64,000 nt of DNA from Rhodovarius lipocyclicus (GCF_009900765.1 NZ_JAAABL010000010.1:1-64000), one strand, 5' to 3'; positions 25,513 through 34,858 are shown, counted from the stretch's first letter. Made by a program: numbers and translations. Notes: a model not told the origin generated them from the letters alone.

Positions 25513-26340
25513 TTAGTAGCGGTACCACCAAGCCGCCAGCACCGCCTGGCCCAAGGCCACGCGCCGGCCGGCGACCTCACGCATATAGCCCAGCTGAATG
25601 CTGTGCCGCGCGTTGATGTCATGCACGATCGAGAACTGCGCGCGGTGGATCGCGTAATCCGGCCCGCCGGGCCCGTTGTTGCGCATGCCGATGGTGCCGA
25701 AATACTGCGCCATCACCATCCAGTCCGGCACCGGGCGGAAGCCCAGCGTCACGTCGCCGCGTACCTCATCCGCGGCGCTGCCGGGCCGGAAGCGATAGCC
25801 CGCCGCCAGCGAGGTGAAGGCCGTCATGCCGCGCGGCAGTTCGAAGCTGTGGCCGTACAGCACCCGCGCCTCGAAGCTGGGATGGGGTTCGGCGATATAG
25901 GTGTTGTGGCGCCCGCCGACGCCGGGCGTGATCACGGTGCCCTGCACCGCCAGCACGTTCCAGTCGCCGCGATGAATGGTGTAGCGCGCGAAGGCCGAGG
26001 TATCGGCCATGCCGAAGCCGCTGGAACGGCCCGAACCCTGGTCCATCCAGGTCGCCTGCAGCCGGGGTGCGAGGCCCACCGTCCAGCGCTGGGTCAGCCC
26101 ATGTTCCCAATAGGGGGAGATATCGAGCCGGGTGACCGAACCCCGGCCCGGCAGCCGGTTGCCGCGGCTGTCATAGCCATCCGTATCGGCCCAGTAAGGG
26201 CCCATCTGCAGGATGACCTGGCCGCCGCCCTCGGGCTGCGGCCATTGCGCGGCGGCGGGGCGGGCCAGGGCGCAGCCCAGCAGCGCAACGCCCAGCGTGA
26301 ACCCGCCGGTTTTCAGCACATGCCGCGCTTCTGATGTCAT
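25513..26340 (-). CDS. Outer-membrane beta-barrel protein of unknown function
   Basis: 275 residues from the ATG at 26340, with a signal peptide ending LARPAAAQ. The mature chain alternates polar and hydrophobic residues in many short strands (VILQMGPYWADTDGYD, WTVGLAPRLQATW, SIQLGYMREVAGRR) and ends in WWYRY, an aromatic C-terminus as used for BAM-dependent insertion. No plug or catalytic motif was seen. The strand count suggests 10-14 strands. It is a single gene with an AT-rich, palindromic upstream region, so it may be regulated; its cargo is unknown. Confidence 0.72.
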   Translation of the reverse strand: MTSEARHVLKTGGFTLGVALLGCALARPAAAQWPQPEGGGQVILQMGPYWADTDGYDSRGNRLPGRGSVTRLDISPYWEHGLTQRWTVGLAPRLQATWMDQGSGRSSGFGMADTSAFARYTIHRGDWNVLAVQGTVITPGVGGRHNTYIAEPHPSFEARVLYGHSFELPRGMTAFTSLAAGYRFRPGSAADEVRGDVTLGFRPVPDWMVMAQYFGTIGMRNNGPGGPDYAIHRAQFSIVHDINARHSIQLGYMREVAGRRVALGQAVLAAWWYRY

Positions 26341-26371
26341 GATCTGCCCTCGTCGCCGCGCCAAATAGCGC

Positions 26372-26402
26372 CTAAACGTCTCAACTATTAAGACACGTTT
26401 AG
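26372..26402. promoter_or_regulatory. Imperfect AT-rich inverted repeat upstream of the barrel gene
   Basis: The arms CTAAACGTCT (26372-26381) and AGACACGTTTAG (26391-26402) pair except for a two-base insertion. The centre contains TCTCAA-CTA-TTAAGA, itself near-palindromic, as in MarR-type sites. It lies 32-62 bases upstream of the barrel-protein ATG in an AT-rich island. Inferred promoter/operator. Confidence 0.45.
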
Positions 26403-26460
26403 CGAATAGAGCAGAAACAGGCAATGATAACCCTGCGTGGTTGCAGAACCGCGCAGGGAA

Positions 26461-26486
26461 TTCCAGGGGCCGCCAAGCCCCTGGAA
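26461..26486 (-). terminator. Hairpin after trpA
   Basis: A perfect 10-base stem (TTCCAGGGGC / GCCCCTGGAA) with a 6-base loop, ten bases past the trpA stop on the minus strand. Only a short T-containing tail follows, so termination may be imperfect. Confidence 0.65.
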
Positions 26487-26495
26487 AGATTGGAT

Positions 26496-27311
26496 TCAGC
26501 CCCGGACGGCCTCGGCCAGGGCCCGCACATCGTCCAGCACGGCGCGCACGGTGCCGGGGGTGGCCCGGCCCTGGGCATCCAGGGTGCTCGCCAGCTTCTC
26601 GATCAGCGCGCTGGCCACCACCGCGCCATCGGCGATGGCCGCCGCCTCCGCCGCCTGGGCCGGCGTGCGCACACCGAAGCCGATGGCGATCGGCAGGTCG
26701 GTGTGGGCGCGCACCAGCGGGATGGCGGCGCGCAGTGCATCGCCCGTCGCGCTGCGCGTGCCGGTGACGCCGGTGATGGCGACGTAGTAGATGAAGCCCG
26801 AGCTGTTCTTCAGCACGAGGGGCAGGCGGGCCTCGTCGGTCGTGGGAGCCACCAGGCGGATCAGGTCCAGCCCCTGCGCTTGCGCGAAGGGCTGCACGTC
26901 CTGGCTTTCCTCGGGCGGCATATCCACGATGATGAGGCCATCGACGCCGGAGGCCGCGGCGTCCACGCAGAAGCGCTCCGGCCCGTAGCTGAGGATGGGG
27001 TTCAGGTAGCCCATCAGGATGATGGGCGTGTCCTGGTCCTCCTCACGGAAGTCCCGCACCATGGCCAGGGTGCCGGCCACGGTGGCACCCGCCTTCAGCG
27101 CGCGCTGGCCCGCGAGCTGGACGGTGGGGCCATCCGCCATCGGGTCGCTGAACGGCATGCCGATCTCGATCAGGTCCGCACCCGCCCCCGGCATGCCGCG
27201 CAGGATGGCCATGCTGGTGGCGGGGTCGGGGTCATAGGCCTCGAGGAAGGGCATGAGCGCGCCGCGCCCTTCCTGCTTCAGCGCGGCGAAGCGCGCGGTG
27301 ATCCGGCTCAC
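26496..27311 (-). CDS. trpA: Tryptophan synthase alpha chain
   Basis: 271 residues from a GTG start that overlaps the trpB stop (GTGA). TrpA splits indole-3-glycerol phosphate into indole and glyceraldehyde 3-phosphate and passes indole to TrpB through a tunnel. The TIM barrel shows [18 protein letters not shown] with catalytic Glu and Asp, [13 protein letters not shown], and [14 protein letters not shown] for the phosphate site; [11 protein letters not shown] closes the barrel. The length is standard. It forms an operon with trpB; trpF is not upstream of trpB here, unlike the trpFBA order of many relatives. Confidence 0.97.
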   Translation of the reverse strand: MSRITARFAALKQEGRGALMPFLEAYDPDPATSMAILRGMPGAGADLIEIGMPFSDPMADGPTVQLAGQRALKAGATVAGTLAMVRDFREEDQDTPIILMGYLNPILSYGPERFCVDAAASGVDGLIIVDMPPEESQDVQPFAQAQGLDLIRLVAPTTDEARLPLVLKNSSGFIYYVAITGVTGTRSATGDALRAAIPLVRAHTDLPIAIGFGVRTPAQAAEAAAIADGAVVASALIEKLASTLDAQGRATPGTVRAVLDDVRALAEAVRG

Positions 27312-28531
27312 AGCGTCACCCCCAGATGCTTGGCGACAGCGAAGATGTCCTTGTCCCCCCGGCCGCACATGTTCATCAGGATATGGTGGTCGCTGGGCAG
27401 GGTGGGCGCGATGCGCATGACATGCGCCAGCGCATGGGAGGGCTCGAGCGCGGGGATGATCCCCTCCAGCCGCGAACAGAGCTGGAAGGCTTCCAGCGCC
27501 TCCCGGTCGGTCGCGGAGACGTATTTCACCCGCCCGATCTCATGCAGCCAGGAATGTTCCGGCCCGATGCCCGGATAGTCGAGGCCCGCCGAGATGGAAT
27601 GGCCTTCCAGGATCTGGCCGTCCTTGTCCTGCAGCAGATAGGTGCGGTTGCCGTGCAGCACGCCGGGGCGCCCGCCGGTCAGGCTCGCGCAATGGCCGTT
27701 CTCCACATCCAGCCCATAGCCCGCCGCCTCCACGCCGTGCATGGCGACGGAGGGATCGTCCAGGAACGGGAAGAACAGCCCCATGGCATTGGACCCGCCG
27801 CCGATCGCGGCCACCAGCGTATCCGGCAGGCGGCCGGTGGCGGCCAGCATCTGCTCGCGCGCTTCCTCGCCGATCACGGACTGGAAATCGCGCACCATCT
27901 GCGGATAGGGCGCGGGGCCCGCGACCGTGCCGATGCAATAGTAGGTGTCGTGCACGTTCGCGACCCAATAGCGCAGGGCCTCGTTCATCGCGTCCTTCAA
28001 GGTGCCGGCGCCGGCGGTGACGGCCACCACCTCCGCGCCCAGCAGCTTCATGCGGAACACGTTGGGCTGCTGGCGCTCCACATCGGTCGCGCCCATGAAG
28101 ACGGTGCAGGGCAGGTTGAACAGCGCGCAGGCGGTGGCGGTGGCCACGCCATGCTGGCCGGCCCCGGTCTCCGCGATGATGCGCGTCTTGCCCATGCGCC
28201 TGGCCAGCAGGATCTGCCCCAGCACGGCGTTGATCTTGTGCGCGCCGGTGTGGTTCAGCTCATCGCGCTTCATGTAGACCTGGGCGCCGCCCAGGTGCTC
28301 CGTCAGGCGCTTCGCGTGCCACAGCGGGCTGGGGCGGCCCACATAATCCTTCAGCAGCCAACGCCACTCGGCCTCGAACGCCGGGTCCTGGCGGGCGGCC
28401 TTGTAGGCGGCCTCGACTTCCAGGATGCACGGCATGAGGGTTTCGGCCACATAGCGGCCGCCGAAGGTGCCAAAGCGGCCGGCCTCATCGGGACCGGTGC
28501 GCAGGCTGTTGGGCGTGACGGGCTTGTTCAA
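27308..28531 (-). CDS. trpB: Tryptophan synthase beta chain
   Basis: 407 residues, the usual TrpB1 length. It condenses indole with serine using PLP. Key sequence: [15 protein letters not shown] at the N-terminus, [14 protein letters not shown] with PLP Lys99, [10 protein letters not shown], the glycine loop IGGGSNAMG, and [12 protein letters not shown]. It precedes and overlaps trpA, giving the coupled alpha2beta2 enzyme. The gap upstream (28532-28611) shows no leader peptide or clear attenuator. The preceding gene on the strand is an unrelated membrane protein. Confidence 0.98.
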   Translation of the reverse strand: MNKPVTPNSLRTGPDEAGRFGTFGGRYVAETLMPCILEVEAAYKAARQDPAFEAEWRWLLKDYVGRPSPLWHAKRLTEHLGGAQVYMKRDELNHTGAHKINAVLGQILLARRMGKTRIIAETGAGQHGVATATACALFNLPCTVFMGATDVERQQPNVFRMKLLGAEVVAVTAGAGTLKDAMNEALRYWVANVHDTYYCIGTVAGPAPYPQMVRDFQSVIGEEAREQMLAATGRLPDTLVAAIGGGSNAMGLFFPFLDDPSVAMHGVEAAGYGLDVENGHCASLTGGRPGVLHGNRTYLLQDKDGQILEGHSISAGLDYPGIGPEHSWLHEIGRVKYVSATDREALEAFQLCSRLEGIIPALEPSHALAHVMRIAPTLPSDHHILMNMCGRGDKDIFAVAKHLGVTL

Positions 28532-28611
28532 CTGGGTTCCCCGTTGATTGTCGTTTCGGACAGCCCGCTTCTAGAACAGAACCCGCGCCGCTGATACCGC
28601 CGCGGGGCAGC

Positions 28612-30171
28612 TTATCGGCGCGTTGCGCGGCAGAAACGGTGCGTGTCCATGGTGGTGCGCACGATCTGGCATTCGCCCGATATGATCAGGCCCAGGGGCT
28701 CCAGCCGGCGGTTCGTCTCCTCCAACGGCAAGTGCGGGGTGGTGAGGATGCGGAACCCGCCCGGATGCGCCGCCACCGCCGCGATGATCCGCCGGCGCAG
28801 GCCGGAATCGAAATGCGGCTGGGTCAGGTTGGTGAAGGCGCCCATCACCCGAACCTCGGGCGGCATGAAAGGCACCAGATAGCCGTGCGGCGCATCATCG
28901 AGCGTCACCACCATCTCGGTCGGCTGGACCGGCAGCGGATCCACCCACAACACCTGCGCGCCATAGCGGGCATGGCCCCAATTGGGCGGGGCAACCCACA
29001 GGATGGCACCCAGCGCTATGGCACAGGCCGCACCGAACCCCGCCAGAACCCGCGCCCGTAGCAGGAGGCCGAGTGCCAGGACCACCAGCAGCCCGCTCAA
29101 TGTCTCCAGCACCAGCAGATAGCGGTAGATGCCGAAGGTCTTTGCCCACATGGCATATCCCATGATGGCGAAGCCCAGCAGGAACAGGGTGGCGCGCTGG
29201 CGGCGGGCGGCGGCGAAGCTCCAGGGCCAGTTGCGCAATGCCGCGATCGCCAGGCCCGCCACCCCCAGCATGGCCAGCGCCAGGCGCGGGTCGCGCATCG
29301 GCAGCTCTGTCACCATACCGCTGGCCTTGCGCAGCCAGAAGAAGGGATAGAACAGCCCCTGCCAGAGATCGCGCGGCAGGAAGCGCTCATCGGCGATGCG
29401 GATGGGCGGAAAATCCGGCGAGCGGAAGATGTCGTTGTACATCGGAAACACGGGGTTGCCGGTGTTGCGCCATAGGAACCACGCCCAGCCCCCCCAAGTG
29501 AGCAGGAAGCCCGCCACCATGCTGATACCGGTCAGGACCGCGGCCCTCAGCCCGAACAGCGCCAGCACCATGATGCCGAAGGGCGCGGCATAGATGATGT
29601 TGGTCAGCTTCAGCCCCAGCGCGAGGCCCATCACCGCCCCTGCGAGCGCCAGCCAACCCAGGCCGCGCGCCGTGAGTGGCGAGGGCGACGCGGCCTCCCG
29701 CAGGGCGAGCCACAGCGCCAGCAGCACCAGCAGCCCCAGATTCACGTCGTTGGAGCTCAAGCCGATCAGCGAGAGGAAATCGGCGCCCGTGATGCCGATC
29801 AGCCAGGCCGGGGCAGCAAGCCAGGCCAGCCCCGCCTGCGCGGGGAACGCCGCGCGCAGCACCACCAGGCAGGTCTTGCCCAGCACGAAGGCGTAAACCC
29901 CCGCCGGAAGCCCCATCAGAAAAGCGAACAGCCGTGGCCAATCATTCAGCGCCCGCATCAACACATATTGCGGCACATGTGCGATGGGGTTGAAGAAGCT
30001 CTGCAATTGCCCCGCCGCCAGGTCCTGGAACCCGCGCCCGGTCAGCAGCGCATAGGGACCATAGAACTGGTAGTTCATCAGGTCCCAGTTGATATCCGTG
30101 CCCATTTGCCAGGAACGCAGCCCACCCGCCAGGCACAGCACCAACAGGATCAGCCCATCGCCACGGCGCAT
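28612..30171 (-). CDS. Multi-pass membrane protein, possibly a GT-C-type glycosyltransferase
   Basis: 519 residues with at least ten hydrophobic helices through residue 400 and a C-terminal extracytoplasmic domain (PQPTEMVVTL-type strands onwards). The first loop after helix 1 contains TDINWDLMNYQFYGPYALLTGR, with Asp residues where GT-C enzymes place their catalytic base, and LSSNDVNLGLL in a later loop. This layout fits lipid-linked sugar transferases such as ArnT/PMT or GT87 relatives, but I cannot name the family. It is divergent from a polyprenyl-phosphate-glycosyltransferase-like gene that could make its donor. Glycan or lipid modification is an inference. Confidence 0.6.
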   Translation of the reverse strand: MRRGDGLILLVLCLAGGLRSWQMGTDINWDLMNYQFYGPYALLTGRGFQDLAAGQLQSFFNPIAHVPQYVLMRALNDWPRLFAFLMGLPAGVYAFVLGKTCLVVLRAAFPAQAGLAWLAAPAWLIGITGADFLSLIGLSSNDVNLGLLVLLALWLALREAASPSPLTARGLGWLALAGAVMGLALGLKLTNIIYAAPFGIMVLALFGLRAAVLTGISMVAGFLLTWGGWAWFLWRNTGNPVFPMYNDIFRSPDFPPIRIADERFLPRDLWQGLFYPFFWLRKASGMVTELPMRDPRLALAMLGVAGLAIAALRNWPWSFAAARRQRATLFLLGFAIMGYAMWAKTFGIYRYLLVLETLSGLLVVLALGLLLRARVLAGFGAACAIALGAILWVAPPNWGHARYGAQVLWVDPLPVQPTEMVVTLDDAPHGYLVPFMPPEVRVMGAFTNLTQPHFDSGLRRRIIAAVAAHPGGFRILTTPHLPLEETNRRLEPLGLIISGECQIVRTTMDTHRFCRATRR

Positions 30172-30286
30172 CGAACGCTCCAGATATCGTCAGAACGACC
30201 ACATGCCCCGGTCCGGCGAGGCCTTGCAACCCGGCCCGGCCTTGGTTAGCCCGCTTCCCGGACCACCTTGACCCAGCAGGATACAG

Positions 30287-31228
30287 ATGCCGCAGCCCGA
30301 GAACACCGTCATCCTGTCCTCACCCCGTGTCGCCATCCTCGTGCCCTGCCACAATGAGGCACTGACGGTGGCCGAGGTCGTGCACGGCTTCCGCGCGGCG
30401 CTGCCGCAGGCCGATATCTACGTCTACGACAACAACTCCTCCGACGGCACGGCCGAGGTCGCGCGCGCCGCCGGCGCCATCACCCGCTTCGAGGACCAGC
30501 CCGGCAAGGGCAGCGTGGTGCGGCGCATGTTCGCCGACATCGACGCCGACTGGTACATCATGGTCGATGGCGACGCGACCTATGACGCCTCCGTGGCCCC
30601 CGAACTGCTGCGCTTCGGCGCGGAAGGCGGCTATGACCTGGTGAACGTCGCGCGGGAGGAGACCGGCGAGAAGGCCTACCGCCCCGGCCACCGCCTGGGC
30701 AATGTGCTGCTGACGGGCATGGTGGGCTGCGTGTTCGGCCGCCGCACGCGGGACATGCTGTCGGGCTACAAGCTGTTCTCCCGCCGCTTCGCCAAAAGCT
30801 TCCCGGCCATGAGCAGCGGCTTCGAGATCGAGACCGAGATCATGATCCATGCGCTGGAACTGCGCATGCCGATCGGCGAGATCAGCGCCCCCTATGGCGA
30901 GCGGCCGGAGGGCTCGGTCTCCAAGCTCAAGACCTATACCGATGGCTTCGTCATCCTGAACATGATCGGCCAGTTGATCCGGCGGGAGCGGCCGCTGGCC
31001 TTCTTCGGCTCAGCCGGGCTGGTGCTGCTGCTGGGCTCGCTGGCGCTCGGCCTGCCGCTGGTATGGGAATTCCTGGAAAGCGGGCTGGTGCCCAGGCTGC
31101 CCACGGCGGTGCTGGCCTCGGGCATGATGGTCTCGGCGCTGCTGTCCTTCGCGGTGGGGCTGATCCTGGATGCCACCACCCATATGCGGCGCGAACTGAA
31201 GCGGCTGGCCTATCTGAGCGTCAGGTAG
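30287..31228 (+). CDS. Family 2 glycosyltransferase, DPM/GtrB-like, membrane-anchored
   Basis: 313 residues. Residues 14-230 are a GT-A domain: ILVPCHNEALTVAEVV, VYDNNSSDGTAEVA, WYIMVDGDATYD (DxD), and SGYKLFSRRFAKSFP. Two C-terminal helices (about 238-262 and 270-295) anchor it in the inner membrane. Members transfer a sugar from a nucleotide donor to undecaprenyl or dolichyl phosphate, or onto glycolipids. The divergent neighbour could be the acceptor-side transferase that uses the lipid-linked sugar. The 115-base gap between them has no clear operator. Confidence 0.87.
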   Translation: MPQPENTVILSSPRVAILVPCHNEALTVAEVVHGFRAALPQADIYVYDNNSSDGTAEVARAAGAITRFEDQPGKGSVVRRMFADIDADWYIMVDGDATYDASVAPELLRFGAEGGYDLVNVAREETGEKAYRPGHRLGNVLLTGMVGCVFGRRTRDMLSGYKLFSRRFAKSFPAMSSGFEIETEIMIHALELRMPIGEISAPYGERPEGSVSKLKTYTDGFVILNMIGQLIRRERPLAFFGSAGLVLLLGSLALGLPLVWEFLESGLVPRLPTAVLASGMMVSALLSFAVGLILDATTHMRRELKRLAYLSVR

Positions 31229-31231
31229 CCA

Positions 31232-32176
31232 TCAGCGCGCACAAATGCGCGAAGCCATCAAGGCGCGCAGATGCGCGCGGGCGCTCTCGGCCAGGCCCCG
31301 CAGGTCATAGCCGCCCTCCAGCAGGCTCACGACGCGGCCGGGGGGTGAGGCCGCCAGGATCTCCCGCGTCACCCAGGCGAAATCCTCCGCCTCCAGCTCC
31401 AGCTGGGCCAGCGGGTCCAGCGCATGGGCGTCGAAACCAGCCGAGACGATCACCAGCTCCGGCGCGAAGCCGCGCACGCGCTCCAGCAGCCCCGTCCAGG
31501 CCGCGCGGAATTCCGCCCCGCCCGAGCCCGGGCGCAGCGGCGCGTTGGCGATGTTGCCCACCCCCACCTCCCGCATCGCGCCGGTGCCGGGGTACAGCGG
31601 CATCTGGTGGCTGGAACAGAACAGGATGGAGGGGTCGTCCGCCACGCAGGCCTGGGTGCCGTTGCCGTGGTGCACGTCGAAATCCAGGATGGCGACGCGC
31701 CCCACGCCCAGCGCGCGCTGGGCGTGCCGCGCCGCGATCACGGCGTTGGAGAAGATGCAGAACCCCATGGCGATGGCGGGCTCCGCGTGGTGCCCGGGCG
31801 GGCGCACGGCGCAGAAGGCGGCCCGCGCCTGGCCGGCCAGCACCGCCTCCACCGCGCGGATGCCGGCCCCCGCGGCGCGCAGGGCGGCGGCGCGGCTGCC
31901 GGGGCCCATGGCGGTGTCGCCATCCAGCCGCACCAGCCGGCCCGGGGCGGGGTCGATCACCAGCACGGCACGGACATAACTCTCGGGGTGGGCCAGCATC
32001 AGCTGTTCGGCGGTGGCCTCCGGCGCGTCCTCCCGCAACAGCTCCGCGAATTCCGGGGCGGCGAAGGCCGCGTGCAGGGCGCGCAGGCGGTCGGGGCGCT
32101 CGGGGTGGCCCTCGCCCATGTCGTGGCCCAGGCAATCCGGATGGGTCAGCAGCAGGACGGGGGCCGGCATGCTCAT
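31232..32176 (-). CDS. Histone-deacetylase-family hydrolase (acetoin-utilisation/AcuC-like)
   Basis: 314 residues, zinc-dependent amidohydrolase. Conserved pieces are HPERPDRLRAL at 24-35, RPPGHHAEP with His129/His130, DFDVHHGNGTQ with ligands Asp167 and His169, SSHQMPLYPGTG, and SAGFDAH with third ligand Asp249. Bacterial members remove acetyl groups from acetylpolyamines or acetyl-lysine. The ATG overlaps the tusA stop (ATGA), so the genes are coupled. No acetylpolyamine operon is near, so the substrate stays open. Confidence 0.9.
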   Translation of the reverse strand: MSMPAPVLLLTHPDCLGHDMGEGHPERPDRLRALHAAFAAPEFAELLREDAPEATAEQLMLAHPESYVRAVLVIDPAPGRLVRLDGDTAMGPGSRAAALRAAGAGIRAVEAVLAGQARAAFCAVRPPGHHAEPAIAMGFCIFSNAVIAARHAQRALGVGRVAILDFDVHHGNGTQACVADDPSILFCSSHQMPLYPGTGAMREVGVGNIANAPLRPGSGGAEFRAAWTGLLERVRGFAPELVIVSAGFDAHALDPLAQLELEAEDFAWVTREILAASPPGRVVSLLEGGYDLRGLAESARAHLRALMASRICAR

Positions 32177-32397
32177 CCCGCCCGGCGGCGCAGCACCACG
32201 CGCAGCACCTCCTCCTCATGCGTCAGGGAGACGAGGGCATGGCCGGTTTCCTCGGCGAAGGCCGGGAAGTCCTTTTCGGCCGCGGGGTCGGTCGCCAGCA
32301 CCAGCAGCTCGGCGCCCGGGGCCATGCCCCTGAGCGCCTTGTTGGCCTTCAGCACCGGCAGGGGGCATTTCAGCCCCCGCACATCGAGCGTTTCCAT
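32173..32397 (-). CDS. TusA-family sulfur carrier protein
   Basis: 74 residues from the ATG at 32397, typical for a TusA/SirA-like protein. METLDVRGLKCPLPVLK carries the active Cys11 in the CPxP motif that accepts persulfide sulfur. The rest follows the two-layer fold (LLVLATDPAAEKDFPAF, EVLRVVLRR). Members relay sulfur for tRNA thiolation, molybdenum cofactor synthesis or sulfur oxidation. The stop overlaps the deacetylase start, so both are made together. It is head-to-head with a ROK kinase across a 59-base gap. Confidence 0.9.
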   Translation of the reverse strand: METLDVRGLKCPLPVLKANKALRGMAPGAELLVLATDPAAEKDFPAFAEETGHALVSLTHEEEVLRVVLRRRAG

Positions 32398-32456
32398 CAC
32401 CCCAATCAAGGCGGTGTTGGCCTTGCCCGCAAGGGCCATGCGCGCGAAACAGAGGC

Positions 32457-33338
32457 ATGCGCATCGGTGTGGATCTCGGCGGAACCAAGATCGAGGTGGC
32501 GGCCCTGGCGGAAGCCGGCCACGCCCTGCTGCGGCGGCGCGTGCCCACGCCCCGCAGCTATGAGGGCGTGCTCGACGCCATCCGCTTCCTGGTGGAAGGG
32601 GCCGAGGAGGAGCTGGGCGCGAGCGGCACGGTGGGCGTCGGCATCCCCGGCAGCCTGTCGCCCGCCACCGGGCTGGTGCGCGGGGCCAATTCCACCTGGC
32701 TGAACGGCGGCCGGCTGGAGGAAGACCTGAGCCGCGCCCTGGGCCGCCCAGTGCGGATTTCCAACGACGCCAATTGCCTGGCGATGAGCGAGGCCAGCGA
32801 CGGCGCCGCCGCCGGCGCCCCCAGCGTGTTCGCCGCCATCCTGGGCACCGGCGTGGGGGCCGGGGTGGTGATGGACGGCAAGCTGCTGGAAGGGGTGAAC
32901 CGCATCGCCGGCGAATGGGGCCACAACCCCCTGCCCTGGATGGACGCCGCCGAGCACCCGGGCCGGCGCTGCTGGTGCGGCCGGCAGGGCTGCATCGAGA
33001 CCTTCCTCTGCGGCCCGGCGCTGGCGGCCGATACCGATGGGCCGGGTGCGACCGATGCCACCGGCGTGCCCGCCCGGGCCGCTGCCGGGGATGCCGCCGC
33101 CGCCGCCGCCCTGGCGCGCCACGCCCACCGGCTGGCCCGCGCCCTGGCCCATGTCATCAATATCCTGGACCCGCATGTGATCGTGCTGGGCGGCGGGCTG
33201 TCCAACATGGAGCACCTGTACACGGAGGTGCCGCGCCTGTGGGGCCAGTGGGTGTTCTCGGATGTGGTGAACACCCGGCTGGTGCGCGCGCGCCATGGCG
33301 ACAGCTCCGGCGTGCTGGGGGCCGCCCGGCTGTGGTGA
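32457..33338 (+). CDS. ROK-family sugar kinase (fructokinase-like)
   Basis: 293 residues. The ATP-binding strand IGVDLGGTKIEVAAL opens the protein, VGVGIPGSLSP and SNDANCLAMSE form the sugar site, ILGTGVGAGVVMDG the phosphate loop, and GEWGHNPLP supplies His for the zinc. The Cys motif CWCGRQGCIETFL matches the ROK zinc-binding site. By pattern it is closest to Mak-type fructokinases or N-acetylglucosamine kinases, which phosphorylate a hexose at C6. It sits four bases before the dinB start. Confidence 0.9.
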   Translation: MRIGVDLGGTKIEVAALAEAGHALLRRRVPTPRSYEGVLDAIRFLVEGAEEELGASGTVGVGIPGSLSPATGLVRGANSTWLNGGRLEEDLSRALGRPVRISNDANCLAMSEASDGAAAGAPSVFAAILGTGVGAGVVMDGKLLEGVNRIAGEWGHNPLPWMDAAEHPGRRCWCGRQGCIETFLCGPALAADTDGPGATDATGVPARAAAGDAAAAAALARHAHRLARALAHVINILDPHVIVLGGGLSNMEHLYTEVPRLWGQWVFSDVVNTRLVRARHGDSSGVLGAARLW

Positions 33339-33342
33339 TGTG

Positions 33343-34593
33343 ATGGCCGCGCTCTGCCGCGATTGCGGAAGCCAGGAGGTGCCCGGCGCCGCCTGCCCGC
33401 AATGCGGCGGACGGCGCATCCTGCGCCACGCGGAACTGTTCGCCCTGACCATCGCGCATGTGGATTGCGACGCCTTCTACGCCAGTGTCGAGAAGCGCGA
33501 CCGGCCGGAACTCGCGGCCAGGCCCGTGATCGTGGGCGGCGGCAAGCGGGGGGTGGTCTCCACCGCCTGCTACATCGCGCGCACACGCGGCGTGCATTCC
33601 GCCATGCCGATGTTCAAGGCGCTGGCCCTGTGCCCCGACGCCGTGGTCATCAAGCCCGAGATGGCGAAATACGTGCATGAGGGCAGGCGCATCCGCGAGA
33701 TGATGCAGGCCCTGACCCCCCTGGTGCAGCCCATGAGCATCGACGAGGCGGTGATGGACCTCTCGGGCACCGAGGCGCTGCACAAGGCCCCGCCCGCCGT
33801 GGTGCTGGCCCGCCTGGCCCGCCAGGTGGAGCGCGAGGTGGGGGTGACGATCTCGATCGGGCTGGCGCCCAACCGGCTGCTGGCCAAGATCGCGGTGGAG
33901 CGGGACAAGCCGCGCGGCTTCGCCGTGATCGGCCAGGCCGAGGCCGCCGCCCTGCTGGCGCCCGAACCCGTCACGCTGCTGCCCGGGGTGGGCCCGGCCA
34001 TGGCGAAACGGCTGGCCAGCGCGGGCTTCACGCGGCTGGGCCAGCTGGCCGCGCTGGACGCGAAGGACGCCGCCCGCCGCTTCGGCGAGGAAGGCCCTGC
34101 CCTGGCCGCCCGCGCGCGCGGGGAGGACAACCGCCCCGTCCGCCCGGAGCGCGAGACCAAATCCGTCTCGACCGAGACCACCTTCGAGCACGACATCCGC
34201 TCCCTGGCGGAGCTGGAGGCGGTGCTGTGGCCCCTGGCGGAAAAGCTGTGCCGCCGGCTGGCGGCCAAGGACCTGGCGGCGGGTGGCGTGGTGCTGAAGC
34301 TGAAGACCGCCGGCTTCGCCCTGCGCACCCGCAACGCCCGCCTGCCCCGCCCCACCCTGGTGCCCGAACCCATCTTCGAGGCCGCCCGCGCCCTGCTGGC
34401 GCGCGAGGCGGATGGCACGGCCTTCCGGCTGATCGGCATCGGCGCCCAGCCCCTGGCCGAGGCGCGCGACGCCGACACCCCGGACCTGGCCGACCCCGAT
34501 GCCCCGCGCCAGGCCCGCCGCTGGCAGGCCATGGAACAGTTGCGCGCGCGGTTCGGCAGTGCCGCGGTGGTGAAGGGGCGGTCCCTGAAGTGA
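33343..34593 (+). CDS. dinB: DNA polymerase IV, Y-family, with N-terminal zinc motif
   Basis: 416 residues. The start at 33343 gives an N-terminal zinc-binding pair of CxxC motifs (Cys5, Cys8, Cys18, Cys21) as in alphaproteobacterial DinB proteins. The polymerase core follows: HVDCDAFYASVEKRD, GVVSTACYIARTRGVHS, and SIDEAVMDLSG with the catalytic Asp-Glu. GLAPNRLLAKIAVERDKP and the helix-hairpin-helix LLPGVGPAMAKRLASAG are next, then the little-finger region with VSTETTFEHDI. It performs error-prone translesion synthesis. No LexA box is obvious, and it lies behind the ROK kinase with which it may be co-transcribed. Confidence 0.95.
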   Translation: MAALCRDCGSQEVPGAACPQCGGRRILRHAELFALTIAHVDCDAFYASVEKRDRPELAARPVIVGGGKRGVVSTACYIARTRGVHSAMPMFKALALCPDAVVIKPEMAKYVHEGRRIREMMQALTPLVQPMSIDEAVMDLSGTEALHKAPPAVVLARLARQVEREVGVTISIGLAPNRLLAKIAVERDKPRGFAVIGQAEAAALLAPEPVTLLPGVGPAMAKRLASAGFTRLGQLAALDAKDAARRFGEEGPALAARARGEDNRPVRPERETKSVSTETTFEHDIRSLAELEAVLWPLAEKLCRRLAAKDLAAGGVVLKLKTAGFALRTRNARLPRPTLVPEPIFEAARALLAREADGTAFRLIGIGAQPLAEARDADTPDLADPDAPRQARRWQAMEQLRARFGSAAVVKGRSLK

Positions 34594-34597
34594 GCCG

Positions 34598-34831
34598 CTA
34601 CCAGCCCCGGCGGCCGTAGCCGTAGCTGGGCCGGTAGCCGTAGCCGCCGCCATAGCCGCCCCGATAGCCGCGATGGCCATTGTCGCTGGCCAGCACCGCG
34701 ACGCCAGCGACAGTCGCGAGCCCCGCGCCCAGCAGCAGCGTGTTGCCCATGTTCACCGAACCATCGGGGTTCTGGCAGCCTGCCAGCAGCACGGCGGCGG
34801 AGAGGGTGGCGGCGGCAAGGAGCTTGCGCAT
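34598..34831 (-). CDS. Small Gly/Tyr-rich lipoprotein
   Basis: 77 residues: signal peptide with lipobox LLAGC (lipidated Cys19), a short segment NPDGSVNMGNTLLLGAGLATVAGVAVLA, and a C-terminal Gly-Tyr-Arg-rich tail. Outer-membrane or periplasmic anchoring is likely. I cannot name a function. It converges on dinB with four bases between stops. Confidence 0.75.
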   Translation of the reverse strand: MRKLLAAATLSAAVLLAGCQNPDGSVNMGNTLLLGAGLATVAGVAVLASDNGHRGYRGGYGGGYGYRPSYGYGRRGW

Positions 34832-34858
34832 CGTCGTATGTCCTGGCGGGGCGGCCGG

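Noticed and set aside
28532-28611. A trp attenuator or leader peptide before trpB
   Set aside because: The 80-base gap has no Trp-rich short frame and no pair of competing stems.
32173-33338. TusA, deacetylase and ROK kinase as one functional system
   Set aside because: Only the first two are coupled; the kinase is divergent and no shared pathway is known, so I did not claim a link.
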